Assembly (NCBI GenBank): GCA_951804985.1
Contig: OX638130.1
Span: 128,787,593-128,851,592, forward strand
Direction of reading: 5' to 3'
Length of the DNA stretch: 64,000 nt
DNA from: Dryomyza anilis
Taxonomy: Eukaryota; Arthropoda; Insecta; Diptera; Dryomyzidae
Shown here: positions 1 through 12,708 of the stretch, piece by piece
Position numbering within the stretch: position 1 is the first letter of the stretch
How the letters are laid out: each line of letters begins with the position of its first letter
The notes under the pieces: model-generated
Databases searched by the model: none
Seen by the model: the letters and a program-made list of their open reading frames with translations, nothing else
Told to the model about the DNA's origin: nothing
Position numbers and translations under genes: made by a program

Positions 1-59
1 TTTTAAGTGTTCAGTGTTTTATATAATAACTTAATAAACACATATGAAAAAAATAAGAA

Positions 60-205
60 AATAAAAAAATATGAAATACAAAATATTTTTAATATAAAAC
101 GTTTTTAATGTGAATTTTTAGTATTACTTTTAGTAAGTGAAACGTGGGGCGGTAGATAATCTAATCTATTGTATCCTTAAAATATTAAAAATTTTTTTTT
201 ATTAA
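60..205 (+). repeat. family E dispersed repeat, copy 1
   Basis: About 145 bp, including TTTTTAATATAAAAC, then GTGAATTTTTA, then GAAACGTGGGGCGGTAGATAAT, recur at 56935-57090 in the same orientation with roughly 80% or better identity by eye. No coding potential. Both copies lie close upstream of other mobile elements, so they may be the edge of a larger element. Confidence 0.6.
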
Positions 206-275
206 ATAATCTATTCTATATTATACAATTTAAATAGTGTATGTAATATAAATTAAACGAATTAAATTTATATAT

Positions 276-999
276 AACGAGTTGGGAAAGTTCGGTCACA
301 TGGGGCGAATTTTTATAGTTTTTCGGGCCCGATTATGGAATACCCTACACCTTTGGTGGGGATATTAATGTGGGATATTTAATTGCATACCTTAATTTTA
401 AAGTTTTTAATTATGCTGATCCTCCCCACCCTCAGAATATTATTCATATATCAGAAATTTACGTCTTATATCCCCATATATTAAAAAAAATTATATAAAA
501 GTATAAAAAACTAAAAAAAAAAATTCTAAAATATAATTGGGCGGACCACGCCCATATTTAAAATATTTCATTGATTTGATTTTAATAATTTACGGATCAA
601 ATTTCCACTATGAAAACCCGAGAAATAATGAAAAAAGTGGGCGGATCACGCCCATTTGTGGACCACATATTTTAAGGTAAATTCTAACAATACGTTTTAA
701 ATTTTATAACTATACCTTGAATAAATTTCGAGTTATTAGTTCCGAAAGAGTTATATAAAAGTGACTTGATTGGAGGTGGGCGTTTCCGTTGACCGATTTG
801 GCTCATTTTCAAACTCAGTTCCTACTTTTGGCTAAAATATATTGAGACGAAATTTCATCGCATTCTGATCAGTATTTCTCAAGTTATTCTGTATTCGGAC
901 AGCAAGACAGCAAGACGGACAGACAGACGGACATGGCTAAACGGACTCGGGATGATCAGTATTTCTCAAGTTATTCTGTATTCGGACAGCAAGACAGCA

Positions 1000-1052
<53 letters not shown>

Positions 1053-1126
1053 GGCAGACAGATGGTCATGGCTAAATGGACTCGGGTAGTGATGCTGATC
1101 AAGAATATATTTACTTTTCCATACCG

Positions 1127-1202
<76 letters not shown>

Positions 1203-1347
1203 GGCAGACAGATGGACATGGCTAAACGGACTCGGGTAGTGATGCTGATCAAGAATATATTTACTTTTCCATACCTCCTAAGGGGCGTTACAATATATGC
1301 ACAAAGTTAATATACCCTGTACCTCATAGGTGTAGGGTATAAAAATA
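276..1347 (+). mobile_element. family A element, copy 1 (with expanded CAGA arrays)
   Basis: The element runs from ACGAGTTGGGAAAG, through TCACATGGGGCG, to GTGTAGGGTATAAAAAT, and is also found at 21178 (inverted) and 33181 (direct). The arms contain ATACCCTACACC and its complement GGTGTAGGGTAT near the two ends. There is a common internal stretch (TCAGTATTTCTCAAGTTATTCTG) and a GGACAGACAGAC array near the 3' end. This copy is longer than the others because the CAGA array and the adjoining GATGCTGATCAAGAATATA segment are duplicated. No transposase frame is visible, so it looks non-autonomous. The superfamily is not clear to me. Confidence 0.75.
1000..1218 (+). repeat. two (CAGA)n tetranucleotide arrays inside family A copy 1
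   Basis: CAGA/GACA tandem repeats fill about 1002-1056 and about 1127-1210, separated by a duplicated copy of the segment that normally follows the array. In the other family A copies the array is short (33861-33899) or nearly absent. The expansion is therefore specific to this locus and probably arose by slippage or unequal exchange. Open frames across it on both strands (TDRQ and CLSV repeats) are by-products. Confidence 0.85.
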
Positions 1348-1394
1348 CGTTTATATTTTTCCTTTTTCAAAAAGTTTAAAATTTTAAAAATATT

Positions 1395-1553
1395 AGCTGC
1401 GTTTTTTTCATAATTTAAATTTGAGCCGGAACAAATTTTATACGCAAAAGAAAAACAAATTTGAGCTAGATAGATTTATCGAGCTCTAATTGTTTTTGTT
1501 TTGCGTACAAAATTTGTTCCAGCTCAAATTTAAATTAAGAAAAAAACGCAGCT
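1395..1553. repeat. 159-bp near-perfect palindrome (foldback/MITE-like)
   Basis: The left arm (AGCTGCGTTTTTTTCATAA, then TTTAAATTTGAGC) is complementary to the right arm (GCTCAAATTTAAATT, then AAAAAACGCAGCT). Similarity continues through CGGAACAAATTTTATACGCAAAA against its complement, leaving only a short loop around GATAGATTTATCGAG. The whole unit could fold into a stem of about 65-70 bp. No open frame and no confident target duplication are visible. Confidence 0.7.
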
Positions 1554-1630
1554 TTTCTTAAATGCACCAATTACATGAGTTAGCTAATTGGCTGATCGAA
1601 TACAAGCTAGAAAGTTCTATCATCGCCAAC

Positions 1631-1985
1631 GAGCCGGTGTGGCACAGTGGTAGTGTGTGTGCATGCCGTTCGAAAGTGATATAGTTCGAGTCCCGGTGGA
1701 GCCGGCGTGAGTTTTTTTATTTGATAAATAATTTTAAAGGCGAATTCGTCTGAAAAATCAACTCTGTTAATTTTCGTCGTTTAATGTTATTAAAAGTCAT
1801 GAAATGTTAGTAATATTCGCCCAGTGCTGAGCACGCAGTGCTAACTTCACACCGGTGTTAAGGTTATATAATTTCTCTACGAATATCAAAATGATCTACG
1901 GTCTGAAAGAGTAAATTATAAATTTATCTGCGAAGTTAGTACGAGTCATAGAGAAATGCGGCTGCCTTTTTATTGCGCATTCTGC
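1631..1985 (+). mobile_element. tRNA-derived SINE (or tRNA-like element)
   Basis: GCCGGTGTGGCACAGTGG fits an internal box A (TGGCACAGTGG), and about 45 bp later AGTTCGAGTCCC fits box B of an RNA polymerase III promoter. The spacing is that of a tRNA, and GCCGG at the start pairs with the GAGCCGGC that follows box B. A run of seven T follows, but similarity to a SINE body (a unique segment with AATATTCGCCCAGTGC and later) appears to continue. The anticodon arm is not convincing as a functional tRNA. The 3' limit is uncertain. Confidence 0.55.
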
Positions 1986-2283
1986 AAGTATTATGTGTAA
2001 TCAGGAATTGATAATACTATTTTATTCAGTGTTTTAATAGACCACTAAATTACTGACAATAATACACTACTACGAAATATGAGATGGAATATAATTTTAA
2101 GAAATACCCAATCTTAGTAACACAATAAAAAAATGTCCACTTTGAATTCCTTTTTTTTCAAAATTAGATTTCACACTCAAAACTACATAATTTGTTCACT
2201 AAAAAAAAAAAATAAAAATACAAATTACATTTTTCACTAAAACTTAAATTTTTTAATAAAAGTTCGATTATTCAATAACAAAT

Positions 2284-2825
2284 CATTTTTTCACTAAAAA
2301 TTCAATTTTCACTAAAAATTCAATTTTCACTAAAAATTCAATTTTCACTAAAAATTAATTTTTCACTAAAAATTCAATTTTTAACTAAAAATTCAATTTT
2401 TAACTAAAAATTAAATTTTTCACTAAAAATTCAAATTTTCACTAAAAATTCAATTTTTCACTAAAAATTCAATTTTTCACTAAAAATTCAATTTTTCACT
2501 AAAAATTCAATTTTTCACTAAAAATTCAATTTTTCACTAAAAATTCAATTTTTCACTAAAAATTCAATTTTTCACTAAAAATTCAATTTTTCACTAAAAA
2601 TTCAATTTTTCAATAAAAATTCAATTTTTCACTAAAAATTCAATTTTTCACTAAAAATTCAATTTTTCACTAAAAATTCAATTTTTCACTAAAAATTCAA
2701 TTTTTCACTAAAAATTCAATTTTTCACTAAAAATTCAATTTTTCACTAAAAATTCAATTTTTCAATAAAAATTCAAATTTTCACTAAAAATTCAAATTTT
2801 CACTAAAAATTTAATATTTCACCAA
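2284..2825 (+). repeat. 19-bp tandem repeat array (TTCAATTTTTCACTAAAAA), about 28 copies
   Basis: A near-perfect minisatellite with the unit TTCAATTTTTCACTAAAAA. The central copies are almost identical and the flanking copies diverge (TTTAACTAAAAA, TTTTCAATAAAAA), as expected for an array homogenised from the middle. The same motif in reverse complement forms a more diverged array at 8219-8622. Confidence 0.92.
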
Positions 2826-5800
2826 AAAAAATTTTTTTTTTTTAAATGATATTATTTTTTTTTTTATAAATAATTTTTTACATTTATTTCATCTTCAAAT
2901 AGTAGAACGTAAAAGTCAATTTACTGCTTTGCTTAATGTGAATTACATAAAAATTACAAATAAATAAAAACTTCGGAATGTTGAAATTACTTTGAAACTC
3001 AGCAAAAAGTGGCAGTACCAAGGCAGAATGAGTTCGTGACAACCAGTCCGCGGAAACACAAAAACCAAAGGCGGCAACCTCAACGAACGTCAAGTGCGAT
3101 GGCAACACTGCTCAAGTGAATTTCTAAATATGAAAGTGTCATTTGGGGCATTTTGCGGTGCGCAGTGCGAATAATGACTGGGTTATGTATGTGAAGAATG
3201 TCGCAAAGGATTTTGTTTATGAAGCGCTGTGAGTCAACTCACAGACTGGATAAAAGGAAGTGGAAAAGCACCGTACAAAAAAAGTAGTAACAGTTGAAAA
3301 ACACAACAACAAAATGGAAATTATAAATACAACAAGTGTAACAAGAACTGTGGGAAATCCAGGCAAAAGTACTTGGAGCACGTGGCAATGTGGGAATGAA
3401 GTCAGCGAAGAACACAGCGTACATGGGTCGTAGTTCTCTGTTTTGCTTTTAACGCTGACAGCACGTGCGCTGCTTAAAGCAACATACTTCGGGGAAAAAG
3501 ACAGACCTGATAGTATGACAACCTTGCAGACAGACGTGAAAATATTTAGCTTCCATTAGAACCATTGCGAAATGAAGTACATTAAGTAGATTTTCTTTGC
3601 ACTGTCATGTTATTATTTCCGATTTAAAACGAATTTAATTTAAATGTTATCGAATTTATTTTATGTTGTTCAGAAATATGAATTGTGAAATATAAAACTC
3701 AAGTTTAACGATTTATGCTGTGAAACGAATTCGTTTTTCAAAATTGGAATCACAATCACAATTTCATTTATGATTTTTGCATGTGGCTATCTAGAACATG
3801 TATCACTGATTATAATTATTGAATTTTGTAAAAATTTAGATAAAATATAATTGAAAACTGACGCATGTAACTGTGGACGTAGCAACGAATATATTCATAT
3901 TTTTTAATGAAAAAATAAAAGTATATTAAATGCGAAAATTCTCATATGAAATTGAGATTTTGGTCCCCGTAAAATTTTAAATTCAATCGTTATGAAAAAT
4001 GACGGTATATATTTGACATATATATTTGAATTGATAATGATTTTGTTTGCAATTCATTCTGTATTTAGATTTATTAATTTTCATTTCCAAAAAATAGTTT
4101 TAATTAAAATAAAAAACATCTTTCCAAAAATAATATATTTTGTGTGACTTGTAAGTTTTTAGTACTTTAGCTCATTTTAATCCCTCTGTAACCCATTTTG
4201 TGCATTGACCTTTTTTTTCAGGCCAGACCGTATGTCGACCGCCTTCCGAAAATCTCCTTGAGTTGGTCCTTGGTGCTGCCTGACTTTGACTCCACTCAAC
4301 GCCATGTCGACTGCTTGGTGGTTGTGCCACTTTTGACAAAATTTATTTGCGTTGCCGTCGAGTATATTTTCATTGCTTTTCGGCAATAATTCAGCTTGAA
4401 AATTAGGTTGCGTTAAAGTAAAACAAAACTACAAAAAAAAACACCATCGATTTACGCAATGTATTTGGGCACTTTTAAAACAGCAGCACAGGGACCTCTC
4501 TTGACACAAAGGCTTGATACTGTAAAAGAAACCAAAAAAAAAAGGCTAAAAGTGAATCAAATTTGCGAATTTTATAAATAAAAATATTGAGTTGTTTCAA
4601 TAGTTCGAACAAAACATCATGAACATAGTACAAATATCTTTTTTTGCCTAGTGATTGGTATTTTTCATATGTAAGAGTCAATGAGTTAAAAATTCAATTC
4701 GCATATAGGATAGCCATTATTATTGTAGTTTTCTTTGTTTAGTGAAAAAATATGGAGATTCCTATTGTGATTTCATTTTTATGAAAGAGTCCCATTGAAT
4801 ATGCATAGCGAATGTGTCACGAATATTGACAGATTTCATCACACATTCTATGATGCTTCTCAATTTGTGCTACAAAATCTTTGCCATTCGCATATTTCGA
4901 TGATCAATTTTTATCTTCTTCTTCAAATTCTGTATAAATTCCGATTTCATATCAGATTGTCGCAAACTGTATTGCGTCCTCTTTTTCAACCTGCTACGAT
5001 TTCAAGTTATTTGAGCTGCTTGTTAATATTGCAACACAACGATTGGTATTTGGCAAAAAAATATGTAAAAATCGTGCGAAACTAGTCGATTGTAATTCAA
5101 GTAATTTTTCTCCATTTTCACTTTTCATTTCGCTGTCAATTGCGAAGAACTGCAACGCAACTGCTGAGAAGAAATCTCGAAAATACGCAGCTGATACAAT
5201 TTAAAAGCCTTTCTGTTGCTGCATCCTTTCCAACAATAACTAACACAAACAACTTGGTGCTCTATGGCCGTTCAAAGCTGTTGCTGCTCTTCTTTTAAAT
5301 CATTCAATACGCCGAACAACAATCAATAACATTTACCTCGCTCTCACACACATTTGCACCTACTAACTGAATGTATTGCATGTACCCTGTCGGAAACAAA
5401 CTTAGCTATGACTTCTGAGAATTTTTAGGTACTTGGAAAGAAAAATGTTGTCTTATATTTGTGGATAAAAAATATAAACAACATGAAATATAAATATCAT
5501 CATTTGACATTCACTTTTAAATTATAAAAAAAATTAATATTTTTTTATTGATTGTTTTTTGAAAAATAACACAATACATAGCTCATATTAATAAAAATCA
5601 ACTTTTCTCAAAAAACTGAAGCAATTGCTTCGAATTGTAAAAATGTTCCGCATTTGCCGCAACTTCTATGCTAAAAACCATTTACTTATGTAATAAAATA
5701 TAAAATTTTAAATTTGTAGATATTAATAAAAACGTTGGACCAATTACTTTAAAAAATTTTAAGATAAAAGATTTGCTTTTTTTATTAATCTTGCCCATTA

Positions 5801-8218
5801 TTAATACAAAAATAAAAAAATAAGTATTTCAATGTACATTCATAATGAATATATGTTAAAGACTTTAAATTTTAATTACTTCTATACAAAAGTCATAGTT
5901 CTGGTATGACTAGGCAGCATTTTAAATTTCAAAATCTATTATAAATGAAAAATGTGTAAAATAAAAAAAGTTGAAATTTTCAACTACCATACAATGGCCC
6001 AAGTAATGTCAAAAGAAAATGTCAAAATTTAATACTTTATTTTTCAATTTATTTCACAATATTTGTAGCAATTTCCTCACGATTAAAATGATTTTAACTG
6101 CTTACTCCATATTTATTTAAAGCTATATTTTTATATTTTGACATTTTATTTTTAAAAATGTTTGGCTCATTTTCAAATATTTGTTTCTGTCTATCTTAAT
6201 TTTCGACTAGTGAGATTTTCAGGTCTCGATCAAGATTTTTTTTAGAAAGATATTAAGAAAATCAATTTAGAATTTCGTCTCGAAGTTCGAGAATCGAGAT
6301 TCTAATCTCGTTCGAATTACTATTTTCGTCATTTTCTACCTTTTGGATATTTTATTAACTTGATTTTTCGGTAAAAAAATCATTAGATATTCTAAAACTT
6401 TTTAAATTTCAACATTTTTTTTGATATATCACACATATTTGTATTACTTAATAACTTAAAAATTTGAAGCAATCTGAAAAAACTGAGTATGAGGTCTTGA
6501 TAAGAATCATAAAGTCCATCCGAAAATCATACTAAGATCGCGGATATTTTTTTTGTTATTGTTGTGCTGTGTAATAGGCTAAATTTTTACCTAAGATAGG
6601 AAGGCTTGTGAAAATCGTGGGCCGTTGTACTGTAAAGATTTTTAAAAATAAATAAATATTTTTTAAAATTTTATAAGTCACATTTACGCAAAAAACATAG
6701 AATTTTTTAAAAATTTATGAATTTTGAGACATTTTCCATATATAAATGTTTATATTTTAGAATTCAAATGTTTGGCCACGAGCTATTTAAAGTTTGATTA
6801 TTTTAATCCACTAATTTTCGTTTTCTTTTTCATTTCTTTATCTGTAGAACAGAATATATTCATTAAAAAGATTAAGAATAACATAGATGAATAATATGTA
6901 CTGCACATGTTTTGAAATTCCTAGTGGGTTGTAGTGTATCTCTCTTTATATTTTATGATATTTATTTCGAAAAGAGTTTCAATAACAATTAGTGCTTTAG
7001 GTATTGAAAGTAATTGAAAATATAATTTAATATACGGATGTTATAATTTCAAACACTTCTTATATTAGAAAAATGATGAAAAATCGTTTTAAATTTTTGG
7101 CAACCAAAAAAAAAAACATCAATCAAAGTGATTGAAATTAAATTATGTTGTATATTTTTTAGTCTATTTTATAGAAGCTAAGAATAAATATAAATCCTAA
7201 ATATATGGAAAATGTATATACAAAAGGTAAAAAAGTCAAGACAGCTACATCAATTCAAACACTTTATAGTCCAAAGCAAACAAGTTATCCATTCTTTTCA
7301 AATAACATACATATTTTGTGAAAAGATTGTGCAAATCTACATTACAGCCCGCAAGCAGCTCAATCGAAAGAATGCCCAAACAATGTAACGAAAATTGGTT
7401 AACATTTTAAGAAGTAAACTTCATGGTCTACAAAAAGGCAAAATTACTTAACACTTCTAAAGCCAACCCAAATGCGAAAACCGAAATCCGACCCGAACAA
7501 AATTAAATTTTAATGGCAAATTAACGCCTCGCTCTGTGCCACAATACACCCCGTAATTTTATCTTTTTTAGAGTGGTTTTGATTTCTACCACTGTTGTTT
7601 ATGTTACTCCTGTTTTGGGTCAACTTTAACCAGACAAAAAACTGCAACAACAGAATAAAAAATTTAAATTTGGCAGACGACACTCGAAACACAAAGGTAT
7701 CCTAAACAAACATTCGACACTGCAGCACAATTTATTATCCTGCTTTTCTGCATAATAAAATTTCAAGTAGACAGTCGAAGTTAGTTCATAAAAAGGTGGC
7801 AACACATATCATTAAAATACATTTCATTCATGTATGTCATTCATGTATGTTATAAAAGTCCAAAAGGTGGGAAAGAATTAAGACTTTTGAAGGGAGATTC
7901 CTCCCGTTAGAAGAGGACAATGGGCAGGCACCAAATAAACATTTTTTGGTCACTTTGTAATTTTATTTATTTTGTTTTCAGCATTTTACACGGATATAGG
8001 GGATTTTATAATTGCAAATATTTGGTTGAATTTTTGAAATATAATTTTAATAATTAATGCGCGCATAATTAAAAGGTTAATTAAAACGCGGTCGTTGTTC
8101 ACATTATTAGTAGGTTGTTATATAATACAGGTACTGAGTAATTTACCGAATTGTAAATATCTTGTAATGTAAAAACATCTCGCATGAGCAAATATTTCAA
8201 ATGTTTTAATTTTTTAGT
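2826..8218. other. AT-rich non-coding intronic sequence
   Basis: I find no supported gene here. A somewhat GC-richer island at 2990-3120 and another at 4210-4340 (after a TTTTTTTTCAG acceptor-like tract on the plus strand) break the AT-rich background. The short open frames over them match nothing I know, and their opposite strands are equally open. At 5390-7720 there are only poly-A/T runs. Confidence 0.5.
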
Positions 8219-8622
8219 CAAAAAATGAATTTTTAGTAAAGAAATATTTTTTACTGACAATTTAAATTTATAGTGAAAATTGAATTTTTTAATCAAAAAT
8301 TGAACATTTAGTGAAAACTTTAATTTTCACTGCTAAATTAAATTTTTAGTGAAAATTTGAATATTAAGTTAAAAAATGCATTTTTAGTCAAAATTTGAAT
8401 TTTTTGTGAAAAATTGAATTTTTAGTGAAAAATTTAATTTCTAGTGAAAAATTTAATTTATAGTGAAAAGTTGAATTTATAGTGAAAAATTGAATTTTTT
8501 GTGAAAAATTTAATTTTATGCGTAAAATTGAATTTTTTGTGTAAATTAAATTTTTAGTGAAATATTTAATTTTTAGTGAAAAATAAAATTTTCAGTGAAA
8601 CAATGAATTTTTAGTTTATAAA
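8219..8622 (-). repeat. diverged 19-bp tandem repeat array, inverted relative to 2284-2825
   Basis: Repeats of GAATTTTTAGTGAAAAATT and variants, about 18-20 bp each, across 400 bp. This is the reverse complement of the unit at 2.3-2.8 kb. Divergence between copies is much higher here, so it is probably the older or less homogenised array. Confidence 0.8.
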
Positions 8623-10274
8623 TCTATTTTTCATTTTCTTGAAATTCTTAAATTTCATATTACTATCTCTTAATAAAGTCACTCCACATATATAAAGAAC
8701 TTAAGTTATATGATTTCCTTTTTTTTTTTGCATTCATACAAAAGATTTATCGAAAAATTATGCAAATTTAATGCGCCACAACAACTGTCACAAAGGACAC
8801 ACGAAACCTTTTTTGGGTGATTTTTTTATTCTAGGCATGATGTGTAATTTATTGGCCACCACCGTAGGGTAACATTTGTGTAGCTCTGTTTAAAATGAAA
8901 AACGTCAAATTGTTGTTGGTCTCAAGACCCACTTCAGAAGTACAAAAAAATGCGTTGTTTGTTGTTGAGAGTGTAATACACGCACACATTAATGCACTTT
9001 CATCTGACACTTTGCGCTGACGTCACAAACGAAGAAAAGTCGTATTTTTCGACACTTCATGTATTAAATATTTACAAGAGGAATTTCGTCGAGTACGAAT
9101 GAAAAAAAAGAACCCTCAACCAGGAAATTTAATTCAACATTAATGCTTCCGCATGCAAAATTAGGTATTTCAGCAGCCGAGTTCGCATCCGTTTCCGCAT
9201 CCTACATTCACCGAAGGAGCAGCATCCAGTCGACTGTCAGCGGCCTGTTTTTGTTGTTGCTAGGGTTGTTGTGTAATTTTCAATGTCAAAACCACACCAA
9301 ACAGACAGACACTCACACAATAGCGGTAGCCGTAAATAATTTAAGAACTTTCGCAGGCGAAAAATTTAAATCTTTGCAGTGTGACTTGTGTGAGTGTGAA
9401 AAGTCTTGTCCTGACTTTAATTAAAAATTAAATACTCCTCATTATGGTAGCCATTAAAATCAACAAGCAGCAGTAAAAGTAACACTCAAAAACAACATCT
9501 AAAGTTGTTTTTATTGTCGGTCTTTCCACTTCGAACTATTTGTGTAGTTTACAGAAATCAGCTGCATATTTTGATGAAATACTTAAGAACTTTGCAAATT
9601 GTCAATGGCCAAAGTTTTGCCATTACTGCTGCCATATTCGAAGAGCAATTAGAAAACATTCCTCGGTAGTTATTTTATAATTTAAATTAGCAAAACATTA
9701 TGCTGAGCCCTGCAAGATATCGATTAGTATTTCATATTATTAATGCACTTGAACATTTGAAAAACTCAATTGGAGTTGAAATGATTTTCAATGCTGAGAT
9801 CTGCAATTCTGGTAGCACTTGGCGCATAATTGTGATAGCTTAATTCAACAATCAATCTGAACGGGACTACTTCAAATACACAAAGAAATATATTAGGAAA
9901 ACACGCTGCAAAAAAAGGGCCCTCCCAAACATAATTTTGCAGGCATTACATATATCTTTGGAGCTTTATGCAAACAAAAGTATTATTTCATTTTCAAACA
10001 TTACTATAATAACAGCCAAACATATTTTTTCTTTCGTTCAAACATATTTATTTTCAGAATGAATATTTTTTGCGTTCTTGCAAACATATATATATGTTTG
10101 CATGTGAAAAACATTTTATTTACATGTAAACATATTTATGTTTACATTTAATTTTAATGTAAAAATAGTATTTTTAGTACTAATATCTTCTTTACACAAT
10201 ATTCGTTTTTTCGCTTTTTTTAAATTACATTTTTTTTATTTATATATTCTCTATTTATAAACTTAAGCTTTTAT
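8623..10274. other. non-coding stretch, partly GC-richer
   Basis: 9140-9420 is less AT-rich than its surroundings and carries a 93-residue open frame on the plus strand, with no recognisable motif, no Kozak context and no splice partner. 10065-10145 contains inverted copies of AAACATATAT/ATATATGTTT that could form a hairpin. Nothing else is supported. Confidence 0.4.
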
Positions 10275-11018
10275 TTTTATACCCTACACTAAGAGTGAAA
10301 GGGTATATTCAGTTTGGTACGCCGTTTGTAACACCCAGAAGGAAGCATCTCCGGTATGGAAAAGTATATATATTCTTGATCAGCATGACCTCCTGAGTCG
10401 ATTTAGCGATGTCCGTCTGTCCGTCTGTCTGTCCGTCTGTCTGTCCGTCTGTCTGTCCGTCTGTCTGTCTGTTGAAATCCCTACTACTTTTAAAATTGAA
10501 GAGCTAGATAAATGAAACTTATAACTTAGATTACTAATATACCTACGCTGTATGTGCGAAAAAATTGGCGAGATCGGTCCATTGTGACCTATGATCCGAC
10601 CACTTATGTTCAAATACCTCATATAAAATGTACATATAAAGATCAATTTTTATGTATACGTGCTTAGGTAAACTTTTTTGGTCAAATATATATTGATATC
10701 ATGCTCAAATGCATGATAAAAATGTATTCCGGCGAAAAGACTTGTGGTTCACAAAAAAAAAAACGAAATTCGGTACACCTACCCATTTGTAAATATGGGT
10801 ATCAAATGAATGGAAATTCTTCAGCGACTGAATGTTTGTAGTTATTTTCAGGATTCGTATACCCTGGTGACCTATATATCACTTTGAATGGTAACCACAC
10901 ATATGTGTAGGGTATTTATAGTCGGCTTAGACCGACTATAATTTTGATAATCCTAACTATCATAATTACACCTACTTTAAAATTTCCCATGTGATCTAAC
11001 CTTCCCAACTGGTTTTTT
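10275..11018 (+). mobile_element. family B element, copy 1
   Basis: Starts TTTTTATACCCTACACTAAG and ends with GTGTAGGGTATTTATAGTCG, then CCCATGTGATCTAACC and CCCAACTGGTTTTTTA. A GTCCGTCTGTCTGTCC array (10405-10470) follows AGTATATATATTCTTGATCA. The layout is the same as family A read in reverse, so A and B are probably related subfamilies. A second copy lies at 18918-19918. No coding frame. Confidence 0.75.
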
Positions 11019-12230
11019 ATTACACTTATTTTATTTATACTTAATAATTTTATTTCCATCTATTGTTCCTATTTTGAGTTCAATGATTTACGGATAAATT
11101 GGATATTTCACAAGCAGCCACTTTCTGGTATTAACTGTAATTGGCGGTACTTAAACAAATTCTTCCACCAAAAAGAACTTTTGAACTATATGAAAAGTAT
11201 TAATGTGAGTGTTACTGAGTGCTAAAAGTATGCAACGTTGTTATTTAATTGTGACTTCGTAATGCGAAACATACATATAATCAAAATAATGCTATTATTT
11301 TTAAATTAGTTGTCACCCAGTAACAATCACGAATAATCAAATACATATAATTCAAAGAACCTTTTATTGACGTTGGGTGTGTTAAATAGCGGAAATATCA
11401 AACATTCATATATTAATATCTGATGAAAAATATATATTTCTACAGAAACATTATTATAGTAAATTCATGTAAATCCGCGATTATAGCAATTTATGTTTAA
11501 ATATAGTATAATAATATGTCAATCTGAATAAAATTATTATACAATTCAATTATAATGTAATTAGATTTTACTTCAAATGTTTATATGGTGATTTCTAATT
11601 ACGCTATAATTACATTAAAACATATTTAAACAAATCTTTTCTATCCGTGTACGAAGTGAAATGAATACCCCTATTTTATATTCAGCTATTTAATGAATGA
11701 AATGCAATATTAAAGTCTTACATATTTTGGTTTATTTTAAATTGAATTTACCTAAATCATATTCTCAAAATGATTCTGAAATAAAAACATTTGAATGTTT
11801 AAACTCTGGTTATGTTTCTAAGTTAATTTTCTATTAGAAAGTCAAATAATTGAAAATAAGTATCGAATGTAATTTTTCTTAAAATTTGAAAGTGTCAGCA
11901 AACTTATTAATCTTTCAAATGCGTTATCAAAATTTTAATATAAATCATTATTTTTTTTAAGTTTTTGAATTTATAAAAAAAATACAGCGTTTGTATTGTA
12001 TTAAAGCGAGAAACGAACAGTTGCTTTTTTAGTTAAAATGTAATAAACATTTTCAATACAACAATTATACAACAATATAAAGATTTTTATAAAAATGGAA
12101 AAATTTTGGAGTGTTCTTTTTAACTGAATTTTTGTGAAAAACTAAAATAAAATTAATTTGAAACAATTTTTTTTTGAGAAAGACTGAATTTTAATTAAAA
12201 ACACACAATTTTATGTAGAAAATAGAATGA
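11019..12230. other. AT-rich non-coding sequence
   Basis: No supported gene. TTAAATATAGTATAATAATATG and ATGTAATTAGATTTTAC with nearby complementary copies (11480-11640) suggest an old palindromic element. I cannot fix its ends. Confidence 0.4.
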
Positions 12231-12240
12231 ATTTGAATTT

Positions 12241-12459
12241 AAAATTAAAGTGAAAATCAGAATTTTAACTGATAAACTAAATTTTTTCTCTGCACTGTGG
12301 ATTGTCAACTTATATAATAAATTGTTTTCTAACCGGCGCTACCTCCTTATAGACAATTGCAAACTTCCGAGAGAAAACATTGCCTTGAAAAAGTTTCTAA
12401 CTGAATTTGAATTTGAAATTAAAATTAAAGTGAAAATCAGAATTTTAACTGATAAACTA
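12241..12459. repeat. perfect 39-bp direct repeats (offset 180 bp) flanking a SINE fragment
   Basis: The 39 bases at 12241-12279 are repeated identically at 12421-12459 (both begin AAAATTAAAGTGAAAATCAG). The interval holds a fragment of the S-family SINE (about 12292-12398). Thirty-nine bases is long for a retroposon target duplication, so a recent local tandem duplication is an alternative. Confidence 0.8.
12292..12398 (+). mobile_element. S-family SINE, fragment (copy 1)
   Basis: TTGTTTTCTAACCGGCGCTACCTCC, then GACAATTGCAAACTTCCGAGAG and AAAACATTGCCTTGAA match the central part of the elements at 12709-12985 and 20305-20604. The tRNA-like head and the 3' GTAGGTCCCACCA part are missing. Confidence 0.65.
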
Positions 12460-12708
12460 TTTTAGTTAATTAATAAATTTGTATACTAAAAAAAATGAAA
12501 AATGAGATAACATTCAAAATAAAAAAATATTTATTTTATTTGTTTTGAATTCTACATATATGATATATTCGAATAAACATTTTTATTATACTTATTGACA
12601 CACTACACATTTAAAATAGTTGTATACAAATTTCCATATTAATTTTGGTAAGTGGCTTCGATTCATAAACCTTTTTTTTAAGTCATATATTATTTTATAT
12701 TAAACAGC

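Noticed and set aside
933..1310. 125-codon frame with TDRQ repeats and an antisense CLSV frame
   Set aside because: Translation of the CAGA microsatellite in a family A element.
1631..1710. Functional tRNA gene
   Set aside because: Box A and box B fit, but I could not build a credible anticodon stem and acceptor stem with a terminator at the right place; a SINE head is more likely.
2284..2825. Short regular repeats as a CRISPR or origin-type iteron array
   Set aside because: 19-bp units are contiguous without spacers; AT-rich minisatellite in an intron.
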